A stretch of DNA of 36,342 bases from Candidatus Zixiibacteriota bacterium (GTDB taxonomy: Bacteria; Zixibacteria; MSB-5A5; GN15; FEB-12), in contig JAJRUL010000119.1 in assembly GCA_024277795.1 (NCBI GenBank), positions 1 to 36,342 of the forward strand, read 5' to 3'. Positions 27,152 through 35,825 of the stretch are shown in pieces (positions within the stretch are counted from its first letter, which is position 1; every line of letters begins with the position of its first letter). The notes under the pieces are model-generated. The model was not told the DNA's origin. It saw only the letters and a list, made by a program, of their open reading frames with translations, and did not search any database. Both the position numbers and the translations under genes were made by a program.

Positions 27152-29128
27152 TCATTTCTCACTGTTTATATGGTACGAACTACTTGTACCTGAGTTTTTA
27201 TTATTGTTCTGAGTTTTCATCTGTTCATACCATTTTGGGTGATGTTCTTTGCATTCCTTCATCGTGATTTTTCCATTGAGCCATGTGGTCGACATTGGAT
27301 ACCGATCAGGATGGAAAATAACGAAAAAGAAATGGAAGACGATAATAGCAAGGGTGGCTAACCATGCTTCGTATAGATGAATTGTCTGCCCAACTTTTAT
27401 TGTCCAAGCCGGTAAGAATGATGTGGTAAACTCTGGAAACCAGAGCATCAAACCGGTAACGACCATGATAATCGTTCCCCATGCCAATGCCCAGTATTCC
27501 GCTTTTTCTGTATAATCATACTTCCCAAATGCTGGTGCGGGGACATCCCCCTTCAGATAGTGGCGTATATTCTGTGTTGCTTCAGTCAAATCTGATCGCC
27601 GAGGTAACATCGCTTTAAGCTCTTCATGCCCTCTTCGAGTGAATACAATAAAGATAATGTGGTGAAGTGATACATACATTAGGGCAACGGCGGCGATTCG
27701 ATGAAGTGTGCTTCGGACAGCTTCATGGATACCAATAACAGATAAGGCAGGAACCCACCATGCATCAGGATACCGAAGTGCGAAACCGGTTATAACGAGA
27801 ACAATAAATGATATTGAAACAAGAAAATGTTGGAAAACCATCCCCCCCGTAAACCGTTTTACTGTTTCCACATTTTTCTGTGCTCGATATTTCTCTACAA
27901 TATATCTGATAAGAATAACGGCATTATGAAAAAGCATTCCCCCGATAACAAAAATAATCAGCACGATATAGATCTTCTGAACAGTAGTATCAAGAACATT
28001 TTGTTCAGGTTGGTATGCACTATGTGTATAGCTCTGAGCAAAGGTCGCATTTGCTTGAGGGTGACATTGCTGACATGTTTCAACTATATTATCCGGATTG
28101 ATTGAAGAAGCGGGATTCTGTGCCGGAAGGATATCGTGAGCTTCATGACAGGAAACACAAGTTGCCGACTTCACCGAACCACCCTTGATAGCTAAACCAT
28201 GATAAGAATCCTGATACGTTGTAAAACGATCAGATCCGAGTCCGTACTTTTCTGCCAATCGAGGATCATTGTGGCACCGTCCGCATACATAATCTGATTG
28301 ATTGGAATGATTTACTGGAGAGCCAAGGCTTCCCGGTTCTAAAATCTCATGCTCCCCATGACAATCAGAACAATTCGGGCTGTCGGTTATGCCTGCGGCA
28401 AGAGCCTTTCCATGTATACCCCGACTGTACTTGATGTACATATCATAATGACACTTAGAGCAAGTTTCCGGCAATCTCTTATGATTAACCCGTGATTCTG
28501 GATCGGATGCAGGCTTCATATCGTGTGTGCCATGACAATCATTGCAGGCCGCAGAAGATGCTAACCCTTTCCTAACAGATCGTCCGTGGATTCCTCGCAT
28601 GTACGCATCAAAAGAAGAGACCATGCGGATATCAGGGTCGTTGGAAATCTTATCGTCCGTATGACATTGAGAACAAGTATAAGGTACCCGTTCAGGAGAA
28701 ATCATCGATTGTGGGTTATCCTCAGACAAAATAGAGTGTGTGCCATGACAGGAAGTACATTTTGGTGCGTTCTTGTTTTGACTAATGGCTCTGCCGTGAG
28801 CCGACTCTAAAAACTCTTGCGTAACCTCATCATGACAACTGCCACAATCAACTTTGGGAAGTTGTTCATCATGGGGGTAATCATCGTAACCGTCTAACTC
28901 AGTATGGCAGTCAATGCAATCAAAATCACTATGAACCGACATCGCAAGCGAGTCGGCCGATACAAATTCGCTAGCTTCGTTGCCGTCAAGATCAGTTCCG
29001 ACAAGTTCAGTATCTTCATGGCAGGATAAACAGGTCTCATTGTCTTGTGCTAATACAGGTCGACTGATAACAGCAAAAGCAACAACGAATATTAACAACT
29101 CTACAAGTCGTGCAACATACTTTTTCAC
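27152..29128 (-). CDS. Fused multiheme cytochrome c (11 CxxCH) / cytochrome b membrane protein
   Basis: A 658-residue protein with a signal peptide ending in VLAQ. Eleven CxxCH heme-c sites lie between Cys33 and ~Cys352 (for example CLSCH, CIDCH, CNDCHGTHD, CSDCHGEHE), with many paired distal His in 'GTHD/GEHE/EAHD'. The C-terminal ~270 residues have about five membrane helices ('IYIVLIIFVIGGMLF', 'FQHFLVSISFIVLVITGFAL', 'RIAAVALMYVSLHHIIFIVF', and others) with His at positions fitting a diheme cytochrome b561/FdnI/HydC-like domain. This is the architecture of CbcL-type proteins, which oxidise quinol and pass electrons to periplasmic carriers. It is a shorter paralogue of the upstream 983-residue gene: both start 'DNETCLSCHED' and share the membrane part. 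The electron acceptor is unknown. Confidence 0.85.
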   Translation of the reverse strand: MKKYVARLVELLIFVVAFAVISRPVLAQDNETCLSCHEDTELVGTDLDGNEASEFVSADSLAMSVHSDFDCIDCHTELDGYDDYPHDEQLPKVDCGSCHDEVTQEFLESAHGRAISQNKNAPKCTSCHGTHSILSEDNPQSMISPERVPYTCSQCHTDDKISNDPDIRMVSSFDAYMRGIHGRSVRKGLASSAACNDCHGTHDMKPASDPESRVNHKRLPETCSKCHYDMYIKYSRGIHGKALAAGITDSPNCSDCHGEHEILEPGSLGSPVNHSNQSDYVCGRCHNDPRLAEKYGLGSDRFTTYQDSYHGLAIKGGSVKSATCVSCHEAHDILPAQNPASSINPDNIVETCQQCHPQANATFAQSYTHSAYQPEQNVLDTTVQKIYIVLIIFVIGGMLFHNAVILIRYIVEKYRAQKNVETVKRFTGGMVFQHFLVSISFIVLVITGFALRYPDAWWVPALSVIGIHEAVRSTLHRIAAVALMYVSLHHIIFIVFTRRGHEELKAMLPRRSDLTEATQNIRHYLKGDVPAPAFGKYDYTEKAEYWALAWGTIIMVVTGLMLWFPEFTTSFLPAWTIKVGQTIHLYEAWLATLAIIVFHFFFVIFHPDRYPMSTTWLNGKITMKECKEHHPKWYEQMKTQNNNKNSGTSSSYHINSEK

Positions 29129-29206
29129 ACTATTTTCCTTTCATCCCGATTCCAATCAAGAGAGAGTCGCCTTATTAGCGATATTTTTATCTATTTTTAT
29201 CAGAGA

Positions 29207-29244
29207 AAGAAACCGCCGAAGATTTTGTGTACGCTTCGGCGGTT
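29207..29244 (-). terminator. Terminator between the two cytochrome genes
   Basis: AACCGCCGAAG (29211-29221) and CTTCGGCGGTT (29234-29244) form a perfect 11-bp stem; on the minus strand it is followed by TCTTTCTCTG. It lies just after the stop of the 983-residue gene. The U-tract is interrupted, so partial read-through to the second cytochrome gene is possible. Confidence 0.7.
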
Positions 29245-29261
29245 CACCCTCTTGTTATGTT

Positions 29262-32213
29262 TTATCTATATCCAAACACCTCTGCATAAATGATCAAAAG
29301 GACTATTATCAACCCTAGAATGAGAGCACATGCTCCAAATATTTTGATAGTACGTATCATTACAGGAGGCAAAGGTTCTACAAGGTGATCCTTGAGCTTT
29401 CCTGTCTTTACTAATTCTTCATACTCACGGGGGCGATCCTGTTTCAGCTCTTCAACAGGAACACGTCCCGTAAAGATAACCGTATCCATCGGAAATTTAT
29501 CAGGCCTAAAATGAGTATTGAAGAAATGGACAGTGAAAATAAAGGCAACTGCGAGTAGCGCTTCATCAGAGTGAACGATGGTCGCGACATTGATCACCCA
29601 TCCCGGCAAAAAGAGCGTAAAAAACTCAGGGAACCAAAGAATCAAGCCAGTCGAACCAATAATAGCCACTCCCCAGAAAACTGCAAAATAATCAAATTTC
29701 TCCCAATATGTCCATCGTCCATAAGATGGTCTTGGACCAAGCCCGACAAACCACTTAACCGTCCCAATCAATTCTTTGAGATCAGTCATATTTGGTATCA
29801 TTGATTCTGTCTTAAAGAGTATTTGAGACCAGGTCTTGCCTGTCTTTTTCTTTTCTTTGATTTGATCCCAAATATGGATTCCGAAATATGAGAACGTTAT
29901 TATAGCGCACACTCTATGTATATACCCCGCCGATTCAAAACCTCCAAGTAGCTCGACAATGAAACGTGCCCATCCGAGATATGAAAATTTGAGACACATT
30001 CCCGTCAAAGCGAGTCCCAGGAAGCTGACTACAACCATAACATGAAGTTGACTGAAGAGACGTTTAAATCTTCTGTATTCGAGCTTACCTGCAGAGGCCT
30101 CTCGAATCTTCTTATGTTCTTTTCGTGCCTTCAGAGAACGAGGTAACCAGAGGAGCGTATGAATTGTTGCCATAACAAGGGTTGTAACAAGTAAAATTGT
30201 CATGAACCAAAATGTATAAAAAAGAATCGGATACTTTGTTCTGTCGTGGTGTGTCGCATGAGTCAAATACCCAGCAAATTGACGATGAGATCCTTCGTGG
30301 CACTGTCCGCACGTCGCAACAATATTTTGTCGAGACAGGGTTGAGCGTTGGTCATCAGTCGGCAGAATATTATGCGCACCGTGGCAATCGTTGCATTTAG
30401 CGGCACCCGCATAACCGAGGTTTGAAATCTTCCCGTGGAACGTTTCAAAATACGACTCAGTTACATCTTTATGACAATTCCCACATTGTGCGATGATATC
30501 CAACTTGAATGCATCCTTATCTGAGCGACTGATTGTATGTGAATGATGACAATCACTGCACGTTGGAAGCGGTCCATCTGCATCCGTATTTGTTGAAGCA
30601 TGAATAGACTGTGCAAACTGCTCACCGATTCCATTATGGCAAGTTGCACAGGTACCTGCGATATTGTCCCTATAGACAGTCGATTTCGGATCACTCTTTG
30701 GTAGTTCCATGTGTGGGGAATGACAATCGGTACACATAGCTGTAACAACAAGACCAGATTCAAGGAGTCCTTTTCCATGAATAGACATTACATACTCTTC
30801 AACTATCTGCCTCTCTCCGTTTGAAATCCGCTTCCCTGCTCGACCTTCGTGCTTATGACATCCTCCACAAAGAGCAGGGACATGGATGGGAAAGGTACGT
30901 GATTCAGGATCTTGTCGTGTAAGGATATCATGTGTTCCATGACAATCAGTACATACAGGTGCATCTTGATCACCACGACGAGATAGCTTACCATGAGTAC
31001 CTTGATTGTAGACATCAACTACTTCTGCATGACAAATTGAGCAATCAACTTTTGAAGCTACGGTTGCACAAGGTCGCCCCTTACCAGGTGTTGCACCTGT
31101 ATGACATTGTGCACAGCTTACCGAAGAGTGTGCAGATCCATGTGTTTCTTCTGAATCGACAAAGAGTTCGATTGTTTCGCCATTCCGTGTCATAGTTAAG
31201 TCTCTGCGTCCATGACACTCCATACATTCTTGATCTGCCATACCTTCAGCATAAAAAACTCTGCGAATCTCATGAGGGGAATGACATTCAACACAAACAG
31301 GAACTTTGTCAGGCTCAGACTCCCATAACTCTCCTCGTACTACTTTCTTGTGTACCTCTTTGATCTGTCCATGACACTGCTGACAGGTAGTTGCTACATT
31401 ATCGCGGTATATACTTGAAAGAGTATCTGCATGATCACGGACATTATGAGCTGTATGACAATCAGAACATACAGCTGTAACAGTCAAGCCTTGCTTAAAC
31501 AGCCCTTGTCCGTGAATCGATTGAGAATAGTGCGCAAGGACCGAATCTTTCGGAATATCATATTTTTCTGTTACTTTTGTTCCCTCTTTATGACATGATC
31601 CGCAAAGGAAGGGAATCTTGTGTTTAGCTACACGTGAACTGTCTGAATTGACGCTTAGAATATCATGTGAGCCATGACAATCCCAACAGCGAGGGGCCAA
31701 CTCGGCACCTGCATGTACGGCCTGTCCGTGCAATGACCCTTCATATTCCTTCTCGGTATTCTCATGACAACTGCCACAGATCATCGCTTTACCCGGTGCA
31801 TCAAGTTGATCAGCGGGAACGATGTCATGTTTTCCGTGGCAGTTACTGCATCGTGTACGCCCTTTTCCATGAACGGAACTTGCCAATAGCTCCTGTTTTT
31901 CCTCATGGCACGAACTGCACTCAACAGGAGTGAGTTCTTCCTCATGAGGAAAATCATCAAAACCATCTAAATCAGCATGGCAATCCGTACAATCCATCTC
32001 TCCGTGGATTGACAAACCAAATTGATAGGAATCAACAAACATTGAGATTTCGTTGTCAAAACGATCAAGCCCTGTCAATTCATTATCTTCGTGACAAGAT
32101 AGGCAGGTTTCATTGTCGGCTTGTACAGAAGCTGTACTGATCAATAATAGGAGCAGTATTGAAGGAACAATCAAACTCTTAAAATATGCCTCAACCAAAT
32201 GCTTCAGTCGCAC
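29262..32213 (-). CDS. Giant fused multiheme cytochrome c (21 CxxCH) / cytochrome b membrane protein
   Basis: A 983-residue protein starting at GTG with a signal peptide (ends ASVQA). I count 21 CxxCH motifs by eye, from 'ETCLSCHED' near the N-terminus to 'ATCGQCHEGSH' before the membrane part. They come in repeated blocks of the form 'CxDCHGtHDI...P.lCGxCH', which suggests internal duplication. A cytochrome b-like domain of about five or six helices follows ('FWFMTILLVTTLVMATIH', 'VVVSFLGLALTGMCLKF', 'AVFWGVAIIGSTGLILWF', and others), ending with an extra tail helix 'IKIFGACALILGLIIVLLIIYAEVFGY' absent from the shorter paralogue. It is probably an inner-membrane quinol oxidase module wired to a long periplasmic heme chain. 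A 5' leader with a perfect hairpin precedes it. Confidence 0.85.
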   Translation of the reverse strand: MRLKHLVEAYFKSLIVPSILLLLLISTASVQADNETCLSCHEDNELTGLDRFDNEISMFVDSYQFGLSIHGEMDCTDCHADLDGFDDFPHEEELTPVECSSCHEEKQELLASSVHGKGRTRCSNCHGKHDIVPADQLDAPGKAMICGSCHENTEKEYEGSLHGQAVHAGAELAPRCWDCHGSHDILSVNSDSSRVAKHKIPFLCGSCHKEGTKVTEKYDIPKDSVLAHYSQSIHGQGLFKQGLTVTAVCSDCHTAHNVRDHADTLSSIYRDNVATTCQQCHGQIKEVHKKVVRGELWESEPDKVPVCVECHSPHEIRRVFYAEGMADQECMECHGRRDLTMTRNGETIELFVDSEETHGSAHSSVSCAQCHTGATPGKGRPCATVASKVDCSICHAEVVDVYNQGTHGKLSRRGDQDAPVCTDCHGTHDILTRQDPESRTFPIHVPALCGGCHKHEGRAGKRISNGERQIVEEYVMSIHGKGLLESGLVVTAMCTDCHSPHMELPKSDPKSTVYRDNIAGTCATCHNGIGEQFAQSIHASTNTDADGPLPTCSDCHHSHTISRSDKDAFKLDIIAQCGNCHKDVTESYFETFHGKISNLGYAGAAKCNDCHGAHNILPTDDQRSTLSRQNIVATCGQCHEGSHRQFAGYLTHATHHDRTKYPILFYTFWFMTILLVTTLVMATIHTLLWLPRSLKARKEHKKIREASAGKLEYRRFKRLFSQLHVMVVVSFLGLALTGMCLKFSYLGWARFIVELLGGFESAGYIHRVCAIITFSYFGIHIWDQIKEKKKTGKTWSQILFKTESMIPNMTDLKELIGTVKWFVGLGPRPSYGRWTYWEKFDYFAVFWGVAIIGSTGLILWFPEFFTLFLPGWVINVATIVHSDEALLAVAFIFTVHFFNTHFRPDKFPMDTVIFTGRVPVEELKQDRPREYEELVKTGKLKDHLVEPLPPVMIRTIKIFGACALILGLIIVLLIIYAEVFGYR

Positions 32214-32278
32214 TATAGCTACCTCACGTTGTAACCATCCCGTATTGTGGGGACGATAGGAATATTGTTGTTATTATT

Positions 32279-32306
32279 GGCTGTGCGAAATCTTTTTCGC
32301 ACAGCC
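32279..32306. promoter_or_regulatory. Perfect 12-bp hairpin upstream of the cytochrome genes
   Basis: GGCTGTGCGAAA-TCTT-TTTCGCACAGCC forms a perfect 12-bp stem with a 4-base loop, 66-93 bases upstream of the GTG start of the large cytochrome gene. No T-run follows on either strand, so it is not a standard terminator. It could be an operator or an mRNA leader structure. Confidence 0.45.
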
Positions 32307-32871
32307 TGACAATCCCCTGAAGATAGGAAAACATGGGGAAAGAAGTCATGTTTAGTACAAAAGAAGAATAAAAGCAGGAAAAGAGCAAAACAAAATGGAC
32401 CATAAATACGTGAAAGTTTTCACATAATATATTATATTTTTTTGGACTGTTGGTCGATTGATAAAACCTCTTCGGGGCAACACACGTCCTACCTAGTGCT
32501 TCTTGAATTAAGAAGCCTACGGATCCCTCTGTTATAAGAAGAGGCTCTTCAATTAGCAACGACATCAAATCTTCTCCTATCACCTCATTAGATCTGTCAA
32601 ACGCCAAAGTACTAACCTCTACTCCCTAAAGGGCTATAGGCAACTTAATATGATTCTCGGAAAAATCAATAGAAAGTCTACCTTTCTACCCATAAATTGT
32701 GATTTTTTTCACTATAACTTAGGTCTCCATGTCCATTACACGTTTTTTTATATAAACAAAGCTTCAATATACAGGATTATCCCCACCTCTTTCAATCTTA
32801 TCGAACAAAAGTCCCCTTTGACCCTGATCTATTCTGTTATATAATTCTACCTGATAGTGAAAACATAGTTT
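32307..32871. other. Divergent intergenic region between cytochrome and HD-like genes
   Basis: About 0.56 kb, AT-rich on the right. A leftward short ORF (ATG near 32564 after AGGAG, 'MSLLIEEPLLITEGSVGFL...') has a good ribosome site, but its later part becomes unconvincing where it runs into the hairpin region. The same DNA can fold as CCTCTTC...GAAGAGG enclosing GCTTCTT-AATTC-AAGAAGC (32498-32516) on the leftward transcript, so it may be a structured leader instead. I cannot decide between them. Confidence 0.35.
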
Positions 32872-32895
32872 ATGAACAATATAAATGAGGTTATT

Positions 32896-33435
32896 ATGAG
32901 AGATCTGGTACTCCGTTTACTCCCTGAGATTGATGAAATTTCAGATAATGATCTGAAAGAAAAAGTTATAGCCTGTTGGGTTGAGGCGATCGAATTTCGC
33001 GGATGGAGCGAAGAACTTCTTCGCAATATACCCTTCACCCTGCTTGCTAAAAATGTCAAGATTACCTTCATCGATCATGTTAGAGCGGTCTGTTTAATGT
33101 GTATTGCATGCGATGATGTCTTACGTAAAACCCATCAAGATCAAGCAACCCCAGTGAATCGTGACTATCTGATTGCAGGTGCAATGCTTGCTGATGTCGG
33201 TAAGCTTATGGAATTTGAAATTGTTGATGGTAAACCGCAAAAATCTGACTATGGCAAACATATTCGTCACCCATTCAGCGGAGTAGGTCTTGCTTTCAAA
33301 CATGACTTACCATCAGAAGTCATGCATGTGATAGCCACTCATTCCAAAGAAGGGGCAGGTGAAAAGAGATTGGCCGAGAGCATTATCTTCCACCACTGTG
33401 ACTTTATTGACTTCGATTTGGTCAAAGACCGCTAA
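32896..33435 (+). CDS. HD-superfamily-like protein lacking the His of the HD pair
   Basis: A ~179-residue protein resembling small HD phosphohydrolases: 'FIDHVRAVCLM' gives the first His, 'LIAGAMLADVGKLMEFE' is the HD region, then 'HPFSGVGLAFKHDLPSEVMHVIATHSKEG' and 'ESIIFHHCDFIDFD' provide later His/Asp positions. In the HD motif (normally LHDxGK) the His is Ala107 (track numbering) while the Asp remains, so metal binding may be altered. Start ATG 32896 is preferred over 32872 because GAGG lies six bases upstream. A compact terminator follows. Possible roles (nucleotide or signalling phosphohydrolase, or a non-catalytic sensor) are not distinguishable. It is upstream of the aconitase gene in the same direction but separated from it by 284 bp. 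Confidence 0.65.
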   Translation: MRDLVLRLLPEIDEISDNDLKEKVIACWVEAIEFRGWSEELLRNIPFTLLAKNVKITFIDHVRAVCLMCIACDDVLRKTHQDQATPVNRDYLIAGAMLADVGKLMEFEIVDGKPQKSDYGKHIRHPFSGVGLAFKHDLPSEVMHVIATHSKEGAGEKRLAESIIFHHCDFIDFDLVKDR

Positions 33436-33454
33436 CCCACCTTGTGGGTCTTTT
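33434..33454 (+). terminator. Compact terminator after the HD-like gene
   Basis: ACCCAC-CTT-GTGGGT is a 6-bp stem with a 3-base loop followed by CTTTT. It overlaps the stop codon of the HD-like gene. Confidence 0.6.
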
Positions 33455-33537
33455 GGGTTTCACCCTCTGGTGTTACAAGTTCTGCGGGCTACGTCCGTTA
33501 AGATATATGTTCTGTTTTCAGGTTGTGCAAGGTCTTG

Positions 33538-33621
33538 ATTTTGCTATTAGCAAAATTGTAACCTAACACAGGACAATGAAACTGTTTGTCGGTCAGGATC
33601 TGCTTGAAGCGAATCCTGACC
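33538..33621 (+). promoter_or_regulatory. Two hairpins in the leader of the aconitase-family gene
   Basis: ATTTTGC-TATTA-GCAAAAT (33538-33556) and GGTCAGGAT-N13-ATCCTGACC (33591-33621) are perfect stems of 7 and 9 bp in the 284-bp gap before the hydratase gene. Between and across them lies an 18-codon reading frame (33576-33629, 'MKLFVGQDLLEANPDQA') with a poorly spaced AGGA. Neither hairpin has a T-run. Their role is unknown. Confidence 0.35.
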
Positions 33622-33719
33622 AAGCATAACTTATTACGAAGTTAATCGATTCAAATGTTGCGGGTATCGCCCTTACGTTAATTGAGAATGCAAGTAAGAG
33701 AATAAAAAAGAGAGCAGAT

Positions 33720-35696
33720 ATGAAGAGACAAAATCTCGTTGAAAAGATTGCCCAGCGTTATGCCACCGATATTGATGAATCAACCATTGTACACTCTGGT
33801 GACTATATATCAATTCAACCACAACATATAATGACTCATGATAACACTGGTGCGGTCATTCCAAAATTCAAAGCTATCGGTGCAACTGAGATGTCAAACC
33901 CTCGTCAGCCTGTCTACGCTCTTGATCATAATGTACAAGACAAAAGTGATGCAAACCTCGCCAAATACAAAAAGATCGAAGCATTTGCTCATGAGATGGG
34001 CGTTGATTTCTATCCTGCGGGGCGCGGGATCGGACATCAGATTATGTGTGAAGAAGGGTACGCATGGCCAGGAACAATGATGGTAGCATCCGATTCTCAT
34101 TCCAATATGTACGGAGGTCTCGGATGCCTCGGTACTCCAATCGTTCGTACCGATGCCGCCTCGATCTGGGCAACGGGGAGAACATGGTGGCAGATTCCTC
34201 CTGTTGTTAAATGTACCTTGAAAGGGAAACTGGCACGAGGTGTCACAGGCAAAGATGTGATTATTACCCTTTGTGGGTTCTTTAACAATGATGAAGTACT
34301 CAACCATGCTGTTGAATTTGCAGGTGATGGTATCGCCACTCTTTCGCTTGACGACCGCTTAACCATTGCAAACATGACAACCGAGTGGGGAGCATTAGTC
34401 GGGTTGTTCCCGATCGATAACGTTACAATAGACTGGCTAAAGAACCGTATCTCTTTTGTTGAAAAGCGTGGACTGGCTGGAGTTCCATCTGATCGTGACG
34501 GCAACGGCTCCCATCCTCGAATGAATTCAGCACGGCTACAAGAGTTGATCGACAATAGACCACAAGCAGATTCTGAAGCATTCTATACCAAAGAGCTAAC
34601 CCTTGATTTGTCAACTGTTTCACCTCATATCTCAGGACCGGATCATGTCAAAAAGATGACTTCTCTTACCGATGTATCACAGGAGAAAAAAAGAATCCAC
34701 AAAGCGTACTTAGTTAGCTGTGTGAACAGCCGTGCCGATGACATTGCACAGGCGGCCAAAGTCGTAAAAGGGAAAAAGGTCGCAAATGGTGTGGAGTTCT
34801 ATGTTGCGGCCGCATCGAGCGAAGTACAAGCTGAAGCCGAGTCACAAGGTGACTGGCAAACACTTATTGATAGTGGTGCCAAAATCTTAGCCCCGGGGTG
34901 TGGTCCGTGTATCGGTCTTGGTGTCGGACTCCTTGAAGAGAATGAAGTCGGAATCAGTGCGACTAATAGAAACTTCAAAGGGCGTATGGGGGCACGCTCG
35001 GCCGAAGCATACCTTGCCTCACCTGCGGTTGTCGCCGCTTCAGCGATAGCGGGGTATATCACCGCACCCGATGGCATGGCAACTTCAGATAAAGTCTCAG
35101 CTTCGATCAAAACTAACTCAGCAGATAAAATCGGAGTGAAAAAGGAGATCACTATTATCGATGGATTCCCAGCCATGATGAACGGTCGATTGATTTTCTG
35201 TCACCTTGACAATCTCAATACCGACGGAATTTATCCCGGTAAGTACACCTATATAGATGATTTCACACCAGAGCAACAGGCTGAGGTGGTAATGGAAAAC
35301 TACGATCCCAACTTTGGCAAACTCGTGAAGAAGAATGATATTTTGATCGGCGGGTATAATTTTGGCTCTGGTTCTTCACGAGAACAGGCTGCCACCGCAC
35401 TAAAATATAGCGGGATACAGATGGTGATAGCGGGATCATTTTCCGAGACATACAAACGCAACGCAATCAACAATGGCTTCTTGGCAATCGAATGCCCTCA
35501 GCTTGTCGACGATCTGAAAACGCAATATGGTAACGAAAAACTTACAGTAGTAATGGAGACTGAGGCAACAGTCGACTTTGTGAAGGCGACGCTGTCATTT
35601 GATGGCAAAGTATATAACCTTCCTGCTGTCGGCATAGCAGCTCAGGAACTAATCGTAACAGACGGCCTTGAAAACTGGGTGAAAAAACGGTTGTAG
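33720..35696 (+). CDS. Aconitase/homoaconitase-family hydratase (4Fe-4S)
   Basis: A 658-residue single-chain aconitase superfamily enzyme with fused swivelling domain. Substrate-domain motifs are 'IMTHDNTGAVIPKFKAIG', 'LDHNVQDKSDANLAKY', 'FYPAGRGIGHQIMCEEGYAWP', 'ASDSHSNMYGGLGCLGTPIVRTDAA' and 'TGRTWWQIPPV'. The three cluster cysteines are in 'VSCVNSRADD' and 'APGCGPCIG'. The swivel domain has 'GGYNFGSGSSREQAATAL' and 'SFSETYKRNAINNG'. Among what I know, the 'GRGIGHQIM' and 'WWQIPP' wording is closest to fungal-type homoaconitase and its bacterial relatives, not to AcnA/AcnB. The next gene is an MmgE/PrpD dehydratase, so citrate or 2-methylcitrate isomerisation is plausible; homoaconitate is the alternative. 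Confidence 0.85.
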   Translation: MKRQNLVEKIAQRYATDIDESTIVHSGDYISIQPQHIMTHDNTGAVIPKFKAIGATEMSNPRQPVYALDHNVQDKSDANLAKYKKIEAFAHEMGVDFYPAGRGIGHQIMCEEGYAWPGTMMVASDSHSNMYGGLGCLGTPIVRTDAASIWATGRTWWQIPPVVKCTLKGKLARGVTGKDVIITLCGFFNNDEVLNHAVEFAGDGIATLSLDDRLTIANMTTEWGALVGLFPIDNVTIDWLKNRISFVEKRGLAGVPSDRDGNGSHPRMNSARLQELIDNRPQADSEAFYTKELTLDLSTVSPHISGPDHVKKMTSLTDVSQEKKRIHKAYLVSCVNSRADDIAQAAKVVKGKKVANGVEFYVAAASSEVQAEAESQGDWQTLIDSGAKILAPGCGPCIGLGVGLLEENEVGISATNRNFKGRMGARSAEAYLASPAVVAASAIAGYITAPDGMATSDKVSASIKTNSADKIGVKKEITIIDGFPAMMNGRLIFCHLDNLNTDGIYPGKYTYIDDFTPEQQAEVVMENYDPNFGKLVKKNDILIGGYNFGSGSSREQAATALKYSGIQMVIAGSFSETYKRNAINNGFLAIECPQLVDDLKTQYGNEKLTVVMETEATVDFVKATLSFDGKVYNLPAVGIAAQELIVTDGLENWVKKRL

Positions 35697-35825
35697 GGAG
35701 GTGGGGCAGTAGTAGCCACATAAAAAAGATTACCACAGCGGTAAAGCCTACTATTGCCCTTCCAATCAGCACTCACTATGTTACACACAAATTGAAATCG
35801 ACACGTTAAACTTTTGTAGGATGGT

